Source: Lachancea thermotolerans CBS 6340
Taxonomy: Eukaryota > Ascomycota > Saccharomycetes > Saccharomycetales > Saccharomycetaceae
Direction of reading: 5' to 3'
Length of the DNA: 64,000 bases
NCBI RefSeq assembly: GCF_000142805.1
Contig: NC_013083.1
Span: 806,001-870,000 of the forward strand
The position numbers and the translations under genes are program-made. Positions 49,455 through 58,734 of the stretch are shown in pieces. The notes under the pieces are model-generated. The model was given only the letters and a program-made list of their open reading frames with translations. It did no database searches and was not told the origin of the DNA. Each line of letters starts with the position of its first letter. Positions within the stretch are counted from its first letter, which is position 1.

Positions 49455-51049
49455 GGGGGACGGGCGTTCGGGCGAGTGGAATGGGTTCAGATCGAACCCT
49501 CGGATGAAAGATTTGCGTACGAGTAATCGCGCGGCAGCTTGAGTCTGCGCTTTTTACCTGCGTTACAACCGGCGGTCCTGTGATTACCCTAGCTGACTGA
49601 GCGGGCGGGACAAGCTTATGGTTGGATGCTTACCTCTCCTGATCGACCTTCTGCGCATCCCACGAACCTGCCGCTTTTATACCGCGCTGCAGGCCCCGGG
49701 AGCACGAGCCCATTCTGCTGCTTATTGTCTCGAACAGGGGCGGGCGCAGCGAGGTCGCTCCCCTATGCTGATCCCCGCGTGCCCTCTGGGGAATGTCTGC
49801 AACAATAGGCTCCTATATGCAAGGTTTAGGTCTGAATCGCAACGTCTGCCAGCATGGAACCGAAGTTCTAGACCCCGCATAACGGGTTAAGCGGTAGAAA
49901 CAGCTTGTCCGCCCATAGCCCGCGTGAGATGGAATTCACATGCGGCTTTCGGGATAGCCAAGAATTGCATCATTGCCAGCAGTCTTTCTGCAGGCACGCC
50001 ACACGAGGCGGCTTGTTCGTCACAGAAGTGTCGCTGCAAACAAGAGCGCCCGCCGCGCAATTCTGCACATACTCTGCACCCGCACTGCGCTCATTGTAAT
50101 ATGCGCCTCCCCCCTTGCACTCTAAGCCGCTGTTGCTCACACGGAGCCGTTGCCATGGCACCCGAGGTTGGAGGCGGGGCTTCTGGAGAAAAATTTTCGG
50201 GCCAAAGGCAGCACAAAGGGCGGGGACGACTTCAGAGGAGCGCGCGCTGCGACGAAGGATATTCGCTAGGAACAGAGCTCATGTTGACGAAGATGAATTG
50301 AGGTTTGCTGTTGCCGGGGCTACGGTGCAACAGGTCTGCGGGTCTCGTACGCAGGAACGGCGCAAAGGTGCATTGAGGCGACCGTGGTTTCGGTGCTGCT
50401 CGCGGGGCCAGAACGCATGAAGTCAAAACGGCGTAGGCCCGGCGCTGAGATTGTTGAAGGAATCACGGCTGGTTCAAGGGTACAAGCTTTGGGGCAGCAA
50501 TTGCGCGGATGAACCCAGAGAACTTTGTTTGGCACGCGCTAAATTCCAGACCTACCCAGGCACAGCATGTGGTGGCTGTAGAAAAGCGCGGGTGCCTGGC
50601 GGCGATGATATCAAGGGCGGTTTTGTTTGCAGTGTCAAGCTAGCTGCAAGGGGCTTCCGAGGGCCGGGCGAGGGGGGCTGGCGCGGTGCGTGCCGCAGGC
50701 AGCGCATGTTCTTTTTTGCTTGGTGTGCTTTGTGACCACGGCTGTGTCGCCGGCGGTTGGAACCAACGGCCGTGTGTTGCACGCTGACGTCCCAATCCCG
50801 GGCTTGGCAGCGGGGAGGAAGCACGTGACCTGCGTATATAATGAGCCGTATACTCCCGCCTGTAACCGCCCGCGCTGGGTGCGCGGCTGCGGAGAGCACG
50901 TGATGCGCGCCAAGGCTCTGTGGAGGCAGGGCGGCGGCGCAGGCATGGCGTCCCGGCGCCCAGACCCTGCGCAGAGCGCACGTGCCCGCCAGAATTTCCT
51001 AGTAATATGCTTTCCTTTCTATGATACGTTATTTATATGGGGTTCTTTA
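49455..51049. promoter_or_regulatory. Long GC-rich region upstream of XBP1
   Basis: About 1.6 kb between the XBP1 start and the NCE103 stop. A minus-strand TATA box (CTTTTATA on the plus strand, 49674-49681) lies about 220 bp from the XBP1 ATG. STRE-type AGGGG/CCCCT sites occur at 49736-49740 and 49760-49764, consistent with Msn2/4 control of XBP1. Farther away, CACGTG cores at 50822-50827, 50897-50902 and 50979-50984 and TATATAA at 50835-50841 form a promoter-like group with no gene attached. The open frames here are GC-driven and start at non-ATG codons. Confidence 0.5.
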
Positions 51050-51694
51050 TTAGCTGCTGACTTTCTCCACGCGACCAGTCGCGACGTCGTACAGCAGGCC
51101 GTACACAGCGATGTCCCCGCGGGCCAGCGCCTTCTGTACGGTGTCGATCTCCAGCAGGCGCTGGTACTGCTTGGCCACGTTCAGCCTGGACAGCATGCGG
51201 CTCTGCTGCGCCACGTCGCTGGTGGCGGCCTTGACCTCCTCCTTGTGCTCGTGGTACAGGTCATCGACGTCCTGCAGGTACTGGTACAGGTGCGAGCACT
51301 CGCCGTCGTTTAGGGCCTCGCGCTTGAGCGCCAGGCACGTGTTGATGCCGCCGCAGTCGGTGTGGCCGCATAATACGACCTTATTGACCTTGAGCACGTT
51401 GATGGCGAACTCGAGCGTGGCGCGGCACGTGAGGTCCTTGTCGCTTACCACGTTGGCGATCGTTTTCCACGTGAAAATCTCGCCGGGGATCACCCCCAGG
51501 CACTGCTCGTTGTAACGCGAGTCCGAGCATCCGATGAACAGTGTGTGAGGCGCCTGGCCGTGAGCGTTGAAGTCTCTGAACAGCGTGGGGTGCGCCTCGG
51601 TCATCTTCTCAGACCATGTGTTGTTGGCCTCCAGAAGGTCCGGCAGCTCCGAGTTGTGTGTGAGTGTGAAGATGTTGGTAGCAGCTGGTGACAT
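51050..51694 (-). CDS. NCE103: NCE103, beta-class carbonic anhydrase
   Basis: Encodes 214 aa (S. cerevisiae Nce103 has 221). The open frame extends 26 codons upstream to a GTG. The ATG at 51692-51694 gives MSPAATNIFTLTHNSELPDL, the family N-terminus. Zinc and catalytic motifs are IGCSDSRYNE (Cys, Asp-Arg dyad) and LCGHTDCGGI (His and Cys ligands). The enzyme supplies bicarbonate for carboxylation reactions and is essential in ambient air. The C-terminus is slightly shorter than in S. cerevisiae. A TATA element (CTATATAC) lies near 51782-51789 and a TGACGTCA site lies further upstream. Confidence 0.97.
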   Translation of the reverse strand: MSPAATNIFTLTHNSELPDLLEANNTWSEKMTEAHPTLFRDFNAHGQAPHTLFIGCSDSRYNEQCLGVIPGEIFTWKTIANVVSDKDLTCRATLEFAINVLKVNKVVLCGHTDCGGINTCLALKREALNDGECSHLYQYLQDVDDLYHEHKEEVKAATSDVAQQSRMLSRLNVAKQYQRLLEIDTVQKALARGDIAVYGLLYDVATGRVEKVSS

Positions 51695-51887
51695 GGCTAT
51701 TGGAGGGGCTTGTGTTGTGTGTGTGCGTGTTTGCCTGGCGAGCTCGAACAAGACAATGAATCGACCTTTCACACCCCACCACCTATATACTCATCGCCGC
51801 TGCCTTGGCTCGCTCGACTCATAGCATTGATGTAATGCTTTCGACATTGTTGAGCTGATGTCGTTGGAAAGTGACCATTACCATTGC

Positions 51888-51895
51888 TGACGTCA
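51888..51895. promoter_or_regulatory. CRE-type TGACGTCA site in the NCE103 promoter
   Basis: A perfect palindromic TGACGTCA lies about 195 bp upstream of the NCE103 ATG. This is the site through which the bZIP factor Cst6 (Rca1 in Candida) induces NCE103 at low CO2 in S. cerevisiae and C. albicans. Its presence in this promoter is seen directly and the regulatory role is inferred. Confidence 0.75.
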
Positions 51896-52241
51896 AGCCC
51901 TCTAGCATAGCGCAGTCTTGTAAAGCCCGATGGGTAGTGCGTTGGATGAGCTGCGCGTGCTTCTAAGTAGCTATGCACGCCGCTGACTCTGACTTGAGGT
52001 AACCTGTCGGGCCCGCATAACAGCCTCTCATGCGCTGTTGCCTCTTCTGCGGTGATTTCTACGGCGGGCGCCTCGGTCCGCTGCGGGGCGCCAAAAATAT
52101 TCCGCCGGGCCCGGCCCGCAATCGCACGTGCTGCGTCATCCCTCACGGTTGGTGATATCGCTGTTATCGTATCGCTTTTCGAGAGGAAAAAAGCGTTGCG
52201 CCAGGCAAAAGAATGCGCTGGGGCGCGTGCACGGCCGTCGC

Positions 52242-52360
52242 GAGTACACAACAGCCGTGAGTACGCGGGCGGTTATTGCGAGTACATCGGCGCGCCCCTC
52301 GTGAACAGCGAGTACCTCTCAAGGTACTTGCGCTTAGTTAATCAGGAAGTACAAAAGTAC
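52242..52360. promoter_or_regulatory. Cluster of GAGTAC / AAGTAC motifs
   Basis: GAGTAC occurs at 52242-52247, 52259-52264, 52280-52285 and 52310-52315, three of them as GCGAGTAC. GGTACTTGCG is at 52323-52332 and AAGTAC at 52347-52352 and 52355-52360. This gives seven GTAC cores in about 120 bp, in both orientations, between NCE103 and the glucoamylase gene. It looks like an array of binding sites for one factor. I cannot name the factor. Confidence 0.5.
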
Positions 52361-52743
52361 TTGTGCAGGGACCTGGCCTAATCTTGGGCTCGGAGCCCTT
52401 ATCTTGGTCGCGTAAGGCGACGGCGCGCCCCTCCAGGTTCGCGCGCTCCGCAACACCGCGCCCACGCGTACATTTCTTTGACTCTACAGGACGCGAGATT
52501 AGTGTGCCAATTCGATGACGGTTTTTTGTGCTGCGTCCGGGACCCCTTTAGCGCGACCGTGTCGTGTGCGTCGCAGTAGTTGCGCAAACGCGCTCTGGGT
52601 GACATTTTCGGACTATTTAATGTGACAACCGCGGCGATTTTCTGTCGTTTTGTGTGCTGCTAAGGCTAAGATCTACTTTTCTTGGCTTGTGTGGAGCCCC
52701 CGTAAGTGCCCGCTTTCTGCAACGCAATAACAAGCTCCCAAAC

Positions 52744-54582
52744 ATGGGCAAAAATCAGTGCGAACAAGGTTTCCGCGATGGAGCTCGGCGCAAGTGGCCA
52801 AGGATTTCGCTTCTCACGCTGGGTGCCGGCTACTTATTGTGGGTTTTCCTCTACAACTCCGACGCCCCCTCGACCAGTGGCGGCGCCGGGCCCCGAGGCC
52901 GTGCGAATTTCGCGACGGGCCAGCCCGCCACTACGCACAACGTTACTATATCGAATTTCAATCCGCAAGGCTCTGTAAGCCCAACGTCGGCCCCCGATTA
53001 CTCCTACTACCAGCAGCGGATCCAGCTGCGACCCTTGATTTCGTCCACCGTCGCTCGCGACGAGTTCGAGGCCTGGCTTCAGAAGCAGACCACGGTGAGC
53101 TTCGAAAGGCTGCTAGCCAACATTGGCGACGTCGAGCTCAACAACCTCTCGAGCACTGACGGCGTGGCTGAGGGGGGCGTAATCGCGTCTCCTTCGAAGC
53201 AGGCACCCAACTACTTCTACCAGTGGGTCAGAGACAGCGCCATCACCATCAACACTGTGGTGAGCCACATCTCGAATTCCTCCCAGAGCTCCGGCCTGAA
53301 CTTGACCTTGGTGGGCACCGTGCTCAAATATATCAACAATTCTTGTATCTTGCAAAGAACAGCGAACCCATCGGGCTCTCTGCAGCCAGAGCTTGAGGGG
53401 CTAGGGGAGCCCAAATGGGAGGTTGATGACTCTGCGTTCACCGGCAGCTGGGGCCGCCCGCAGAGCGACGGGCCCCCACTGCGCGCTATTACCACTCTCA
53501 ACTTCCTAAGCACCCTTAATCAATCGGGGCACTCGCTGGAAAACGTCATCGACTTGTACCAGAAAGAGTTCAAAACCGATCTAAGACTGTCATTCCAAAG
53601 TGAGCGCGAATTAATTGAGCAAGCACTGGCGCTGGACCTAAATTTTGTGGTTAAAAATTGGCGCAAAAGTGGTTTTGATCTGTGGGAAGAAGTTAACGGC
53701 CAACACTTTTTCACGGCGCTGTGCCAGCTAAAGGCTGTCAGTTTGGGCCGGAATTATTACACAAATATTCGGCCTGAGTTTGACAACGAACAGAAATCTA
53801 TTTCGGGCGGGCTGCACAATAGCTTTGAGGATATCCTTAATTTCTTGTTGGTCGATGGAGGTTTTCTAAATCCGGCCAAAAACTACATAGTCGAGACCCC
53901 CCAAATACTGGGTCAACGCTCCGGATTGGACATTGCAATTCTCATAGGATCATTATTGACACACGACTCCGAAGAAAACTCACCCAATTCAGAAAAATTT
54001 CCCTTTGACGTGAATGATAGTGGCATTTTGAATTCCTTGTATGGCTTGGTGAAGCAAATGGAAATCCTGTACCCGGTCAATCACCAAAGGGCCAATCTCA
54101 ACCTTGGCGTTGCACTTGGCAGATACCCTGAGGACATTTACAACGGCGTGGACACATCTGAGGGAAACCCATGGTTCTTGGCAACATCTGCAGCCGCCGA
54201 AGTTCTTTATAAAGTCATATGGCACTACCAAAGCCTGAATCAAGACCTAGTGATCCCCCTGGATGGCTGGCAGTCCGAATTCTGGAGCCTGATATTTGAG
54301 AGGATTGACTTCTCATTGCAGGGCCAAGACACCTGGCAACTGGTGATTCCTTATCACTCACCCGCTTACAATCAGACTATGGTTTCGTTATTTACACTAG
54401 GAGACTCATTTCTAGACAAGGTCAGAGAGCACGTGAGCGATGAGGGTGAGATGTCTGAGCAGTTCAATAGATACACTGGTTTCTTGCAGGGTGCGAGACA
54501 CCTGACATGGTCTTACGGCGCATTCTGGAGTTCGCGCCGCTGGAGAGACCAGGCACTCAAGGCGCTCAACGCGCCCAACTAA
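52744..54582 (+). CDS. SGA1: SGA1-like GH15 glucoamylase with N-terminal membrane anchor
   Basis: Encodes 612 aa from the first ATG at 52744 (S. cerevisiae Sga1 has 549). Residues about 19-38 (WPRISLLTLGAGYLLWVFLY) form one hydrophobic segment behind basic residues, so a signal-anchor type II protein is likely. The GH15 domain follows a Ser/Thr-rich stem: APNYFYQWVRDSAITIN, the acid-catalyst region GLGEPKWEVDDSAFTGSWG, GFDLWEEVNG, ALGRYPEDIYNG and GNPWFLATSAAAEVLY, then SEQFNRYTGF with the probable base Glu and HLTWSYGAFW. Many N-x-S/T sites fit a lumenal enzyme. It releases glucose from glycogen. In S. cerevisiae SGA1 (YIL099W) is sporulation-specific. Confidence 0.93.
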   Translation: MGKNQCEQGFRDGARRKWPRISLLTLGAGYLLWVFLYNSDAPSTSGGAGPRGRANFATGQPATTHNVTISNFNPQGSVSPTSAPDYSYYQQRIQLRPLISSTVARDEFEAWLQKQTTVSFERLLANIGDVELNNLSSTDGVAEGGVIASPSKQAPNYFYQWVRDSAITINTVVSHISNSSQSSGLNLTLVGTVLKYINNSCILQRTANPSGSLQPELEGLGEPKWEVDDSAFTGSWGRPQSDGPPLRAITTLNFLSTLNQSGHSLENVIDLYQKEFKTDLRLSFQSERELIEQALALDLNFVVKNWRKSGFDLWEEVNGQHFFTALCQLKAVSLGRNYYTNIRPEFDNEQKSISGGLHNSFEDILNFLLVDGGFLNPAKNYIVETPQILGQRSGLDIAILIGSLLTHDSEENSPNSEKFPFDVNDSGILNSLYGLVKQMEILYPVNHQRANLNLGVALGRYPEDIYNGVDTSEGNPWFLATSAAAEVLYKVIWHYQSLNQDLVIPLDGWQSEFWSLIFERIDFSLQGQDTWQLVIPYHSPAYNQTMVSLFTLGDSFLDKVREHVSDEGEMSEQFNRYTGFLQGARHLTWSYGAFWSSRRWRDQALKALNAPN

Positions 54583-54680
54583 CTGCTTCCCAGACGCTGC
54601 TCCGGCATCCCAATGCACCGAGGAGCTCTCCAATTTGCCAGAACGTAGCTTTTTTTACAGAATATTCATAAAATTTTTGA

Positions 54681-55178
54681 TTAAATATCGGGCACTTGCA
54701 GACCGACCTTCGCAGCAGTTCTTTTTACTTTCTCTTCCTGGTCCATTTTCAGCCCAGGGTTGTATCTTTCCACGAGTTGTTCGAATTCCATCTGGTTTTG
54801 AAGGAATCCCGCAATGTCTCGTAGGTGCTCGAGCTTCTTTATTATCGTAGAAGTCTCAGCAGACCTGTCCTCCATAATCAATTTCTTCAGCTCATTCGAT
54901 TTGTCGTAAAAGTAAAGTTTCCTCGATTTTGACGGATCATCTTGCTTCAGATTATCGATCTTCTTGTTGAGTCCGTTCAAATTCATCATTGCTTTGAGCT
55001 TTTCCTGAGGATCAGGGTCCTGGCATTGCCTGATGAGGCTGATCTTTCTGTAAGTCAAAAGAGCTATTTGCTTCTTGTTGTCTTCAAGCTGCTGGACAAT
55101 CTTGGACCGCCTGTTAGATTTTACCAGCGCCCTGACCAATTGCTTGTAAGAGCTTAGAAGCTCGACTTTGCTTGCCAT
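54681..55178 (-). CDS. FMC1: FMC1, F1-ATPase assembly factor
   Basis: Encodes 165 aa (S. cerevisiae Fmc1 has 155). It begins MASKVELLSSYKQLVRALVK. The conserved C-terminal signature FEQLVERYNPGLKMDQEEKVKRTAAKVGLQVPD identifies the family (LYR-like mitochondrial protein that helps Atp12 fold F1 alpha at elevated temperature). The middle is charged and helical and diverges more. It is convergent with the glucoamylase gene (about 100 bp between stops), matching YIL098C next to YIL099W. Confidence 0.9.
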   Translation of the reverse strand: MASKVELLSSYKQLVRALVKSNRRSKIVQQLEDNKKQIALLTYRKISLIRQCQDPDPQEKLKAMMNLNGLNKKIDNLKQDDPSKSRKLYFYDKSNELKKLIMEDRSAETSTIIKKLEHLRDIAGFLQNQMEFEQLVERYNPGLKMDQEEKVKRTAAKVGLQVPDI

Positions 55179-57150
55179 TTTTTAACTAGTGGCCAATTTT
55201 AATAGGTAACCGATGCAAATGGAAGAGTGAGAGGTGCGTATATATGATCGCGCCATTGCAGCACTACTTACGAATCTTTCACAAACGAGTGGTTCATCAA
55301 TTATTATAGACCTAAGCTTTTTCTACTGACGGGAGAATGAGAAGAGCTTCACGTGCAAGGTAAAAACACACAATGACACCAACTTCATTCTCCAAAGCTC
55401 TTGTATGAGTTACGAAATAACCGCGTTTTTTAGTGAAAATTTCAAAGCTTTTTGCCGTGAGATCCAGTCTTAGATGGCGTGGCCTCTTGAGTTATACACC
55501 TTTCGGTTCCGTAACAGGCCTTAGTAACCGGCCTTTCATTCTACCCGTTTTGCCATTCAGTTGAGGTTAATCAAAATCGTAATCAAATCAATAGAAAGCC
55601 ATTTCTTGGGCTTGAAAGCCTTTACAGCCGCAAGCATACGCACTTACGACTAAAAGTTTTCGTATAGAATGCTACAAACTAACCTTGGCGGCTAATAGTC
55701 CATATCGGGTGGTGAAAAGCCTGCCGCATGGCCTAAATACCAGAACCATCGGGGCGACCAAAAAGTGAGTGCTACGAATAATCCTTTCCGGGGTGGGCTT
55801 GATAGAGGCCTCGAAGTCACTCTCAGAGTTATTGTTGAATAGCGAAAAACAGCTGCCTCGGGGATGATGAATATTCTGGAGCCCTTTAACGCTTCATAGG
55901 TGGCAAGGGATTATGTTGGCCAATTCCAAACTCTATGTGTAAGTGGCTTAGCCTTGATGCTGCGGTTGTCATTTTTCTTATCAACGACAAAGTATGCGCT
56001 TTTCTTTGGCTTACGAGCCATGGAATATTGTGTGCAGCCCAAAAGCTGAGGATCTTTACAGTGTTTTGTTCCAAAACAGCGCTAATTCTTCAGCGGCAGG
56101 TATCAGCTCCATAAATAAAGCACATTAGTCATGGCTTCGAGCCCCACCGAGTATATACACGGGCGTCATATCGGTAACGCCCCTCTTTGCTATCGCACCG
56201 GCTTCCAGAAAGGCCTTCAACAACGATCGTGGCATTCTTGATGCCGCGCTTATTCCCAGTACAGCGCGGGTGTGATTATGTAAGCGCCCAGCGGCATAAC
56301 GTTATACTGAGGTCTGCTCAATCTGTCAGGTCGAACGGCGACGTCAGGTTATGAGTATTCTCAAAGATAGACTCACGAGAATCACGCGAAACCGCTGATT
56401 CTTGGGCTTAGCTCGGTGCCAGGGCGTATTTTAATACCAAACTTTGCTGAAACATGGCTTTGCCGAGAGTTTTTTGAAAGAAAGCCGATGAGGTCCAGAG
56501 GAATTTGAGCGTTTTGACCTTCCATTTGGAACGTGGTTTTATTTGCGGTGAGCGTATGTGTAATCGCACACTTTGGGCAGCCGAAGGTCATCATGCCTTC
56601 ATTTTCAAATCTTTGCGGGAGCTTTGTTAAACAAATTTAAAAACGATCTAACCTAAGTGGCGGTAGCGTTCGCAACCCGCATTGTCCACATGAAGAGTGT
56701 AAATATATAACTTTCTTGCCTATCTACTGCGGCAGCCTCGCTTTTGGCAGCAATCTTTCACGAAACTATTTAGCCAAAAGCATTCACAAGCAGTGCCAAA
56801 GTTAGAGCTCCTGCGACATTTTCCCAACACCGCATGCTCTATCCCATGCTTTCTGAGGTCGCAGAGACATTCAAATCAGCGTGAACAGCGCGGCTTTCTT
56901 GGCCAGCTTCCAATTCTCGTGTGTAGTGCTAATCTGTTTGCGAGTCGGCGCCGAAGTGTCGTAGACGGATCCGAAAAGTTCATCATGCAAGTGTCACAGG
57001 GGTTCATATAAAAACGCGTTCGTGACCATGCGGAGAAGTGTATATAGCGAGATAACAAAATCAAGGAAGTATTGAGTTTGGATCTCTGTATTAAGAGCAT
57101 TTCGCAAGGGTATTCCAATAGGGCTTTTCTTCCAATTTCTCGAGATCAAC
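55179..57150. promoter_or_regulatory. Divergent intergenic region FMC1/IDH1
   Basis: Nearly 2 kb, the second-longest gene-free stretch. Short frames (62-80 codons, e.g. 55886-56074 and 56382-56594 minus) match nothing known. Near IDH1, TATAAAA at 57007-57013 and TATATAG at 57041-57047 are TATA candidates 105-145 bp before the ATG. I see no tRNA-like boxes, no repeat and no relic of a recognised gene. Confidence 0.5.
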
Positions 57151-58233
57151 ATGCTAAGAAACGGTTTTGGCATTTCTAAGAGGTCGCTAGCGACCGTAGC
57201 AGAGCAACTGCTGCCCAAGAAATACGGTGGACGCTACACAGTTACGCTGATCCCTGGTGACGGTGTGGGAAAGGAGGTCACGGACTCCGTGGTGTCGATT
57301 TTCGAGTCCGAAAACGTGCCAATTGACTGGGAAACTGTTGAGATTTCTGGTCTCGACAACGAAGAGGGAGTCCAGAAGGCTGTGGATTCGCTTAAGAGAA
57401 ACAAAGTGGGTCTAAAGGGTATCTGGCACACACCTTCGGACCAGACAGGACACGGCTCCCTCAACGTGGCGCTACGTAAGCAGCTCGACATTTTTGCCAA
57501 CGTTGCTCTTTTCAAGACCGTTCCCGGCGTGCCTTCCCGCCACTCTAACGTCGACCTGGTTGTTATCAGAGAGAACACTGAGGGTGAGTACTCTGGCCTG
57601 GAGCACGAGTCCGTCCCAGGTGTCGTCGAGTCGCTAAAGATCATGACTAAGGCCAAGTCTGACAGAATCGGTCGTTTCGCGTTTGACTTCGCCCTCAAGA
57701 ACAACAGAAAGTCTGTGTGCGCTGTTCACAAGGCTAACATTATGAAGCTGGGTGACGGCCTGTTTAGAAACTGTATCAACGAGATCGGTGCTAAAGAGTA
57801 TCCTGAGATCGAGGTCAAAAACATCATTGTTGACAATGCTTCCATGCAAGCCGTGGCCAAGCCTCACCAATTCGATGTTCTCGTTACTCCAAACTTGTAC
57901 GGCTCCATCTTGGGTAACATCGGCGCTGCCTTGATTGGCGGTCCAGGCCTTGTTCCTGGTGCCAACTTTGGTAGAGAGTTCGCCGTTTTCGAGCCAGGCT
58001 CCAGACATGTCGGTTTGGACATCAAAGGCCAAAATGTCGCCAACCCAACCGCCATGATCTTGTCGTCTGCCCTCATGTTGAGACATTTGGGCCTCAACTC
58101 TTACGCCGACAGAATTTCCAAGGCTACTTATGACGTAATTGCTGAAGCCAAGAACACTACTAAAGATATCGGTGGCTCCGCTTCGACCACGGACTTCACT
58201 CAGGCTATCATCGAGAAGTTGAGAGCTCTTTGA
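57151..58233 (+). CDS. IDH1: IDH1, NAD-dependent isocitrate dehydrogenase regulatory subunit
   Basis: Encodes 360 aa, the same length as S. cerevisiae Idh1. A short basic presequence (MLRNGFGISKRSLATVAEQ) targets the mitochondrial matrix. The body has the isopropylmalate/isocitrate dehydrogenase fold: VTLIPGDGVGKEVTDSV, IWHTPSDQTGHGSLNVALRK (regulatory subunit type), VVIRENTEGEYSGLEH, DNASMQAVAKPHQFDVLV, NLYGSILGNIGAALIGGPGL. With Idh2 it forms the AMP-activated octamer of the TCA cycle. LYS12 is a more distant paralog and is excluded by these blocks. Confidence 0.97.
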   Translation: MLRNGFGISKRSLATVAEQLLPKKYGGRYTVTLIPGDGVGKEVTDSVVSIFESENVPIDWETVEISGLDNEEGVQKAVDSLKRNKVGLKGIWHTPSDQTGHGSLNVALRKQLDIFANVALFKTVPGVPSRHSNVDLVVIRENTEGEYSGLEHESVPGVVESLKIMTKAKSDRIGRFAFDFALKNNRKSVCAVHKANIMKLGDGLFRNCINEIGAKEYPEIEVKNIIVDNASMQAVAKPHQFDVLVTPNLYGSILGNIGAALIGGPGLVPGANFGREFAVFEPGSRHVGLDIKGQNVANPTAMILSSALMLRHLGLNSYADRISKATYDVIAEAKNTTKDIGGSASTTDFTQAIIEKLRAL

Positions 58234-58734
58234 ATGCTTCATGCTGAGATGGTAGTAGTTTGCTCGAAACAGGGTATAAGGCACCTATGCAACCAAGTCC
58301 AACAGTATTCGGGTTCATTTCACCATTAATTCACAGATAAAAAGTCACGTACATATAAATGAATACACTGTAACCAAACGCTAGAAGGGAACGCTGCTGG
58401 GAACACATACTATTTAAAGCCGGAAGTCCGGCCAAGCCTAGATATGTATCGGGCGTAATGAGTTGGATCTGCGTGGCGATTCACCGGTAATAACGTCAGC
58501 TTCAAGAGTATAAGCTCCGTCTTGTTCCACGCCTACTCGTATATCACGATCCTTGCACTCTCAACTTCTCGTATCCAATAGTTGGTTGTAGTAAAATTAG
58601 GGTTCTCAATAATCGACAATTGTTGGGCACGCATCCTCACAATAATCTCGCCCGTCACTTTGGGACGACAGACGGAGGCTCTACCCATCCCAATCATAGC
58701 CCAGCCTAATCCTTGATTGGCGGTGCTAACTCAA
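58234..58734. other. Intergenic region IDH1 to FYV10
   Basis: About 500 bp of tandem-gene spacer. AT-rich sequence follows the IDH1 stop. CCAAT at 58690-58694 lies close to the FYV10 start. I see no gene, RNA or repeat. Confidence 0.5.

Larger units (their letters stand above)
51695..52743. promoter_or_regulatory. Divergent intergenic region NCE103/SGA1-like
   Basis: A GC-rich 1.05-kb spacer. It holds the NCE103 TATA and TGACGTCA sites, a CACGTG at 52125-52130, and a cluster of GTAC-centred motifs between about 52240 and 52360. The glucoamylase frame is open upstream of its ATG from a GTG at 52654, which I treat as 5' leader. No gene is supported here. Confidence 0.55.

Noticed and set aside
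49483-49500. GGGTTCAGATCGAACCC inverted repeat, B-box-like on the minus strand
   Set aside because: No tRNA cloverleaf can be built around it. It is a short palindrome in the XBP1 leader.
48607-49507. Several long frames on both strands within the XBP1 5' half
   Set aside because: High G+C reduces stop codons in all frames. Only the XBP1 frame has conserved domains.
50627-51313. 228-codon plus-strand frame overlapping NCE103
   Set aside because: It starts at TTG and overlaps the 3' part of NCE103 antisense in GC-rich DNA, where long shadow frames are expected.
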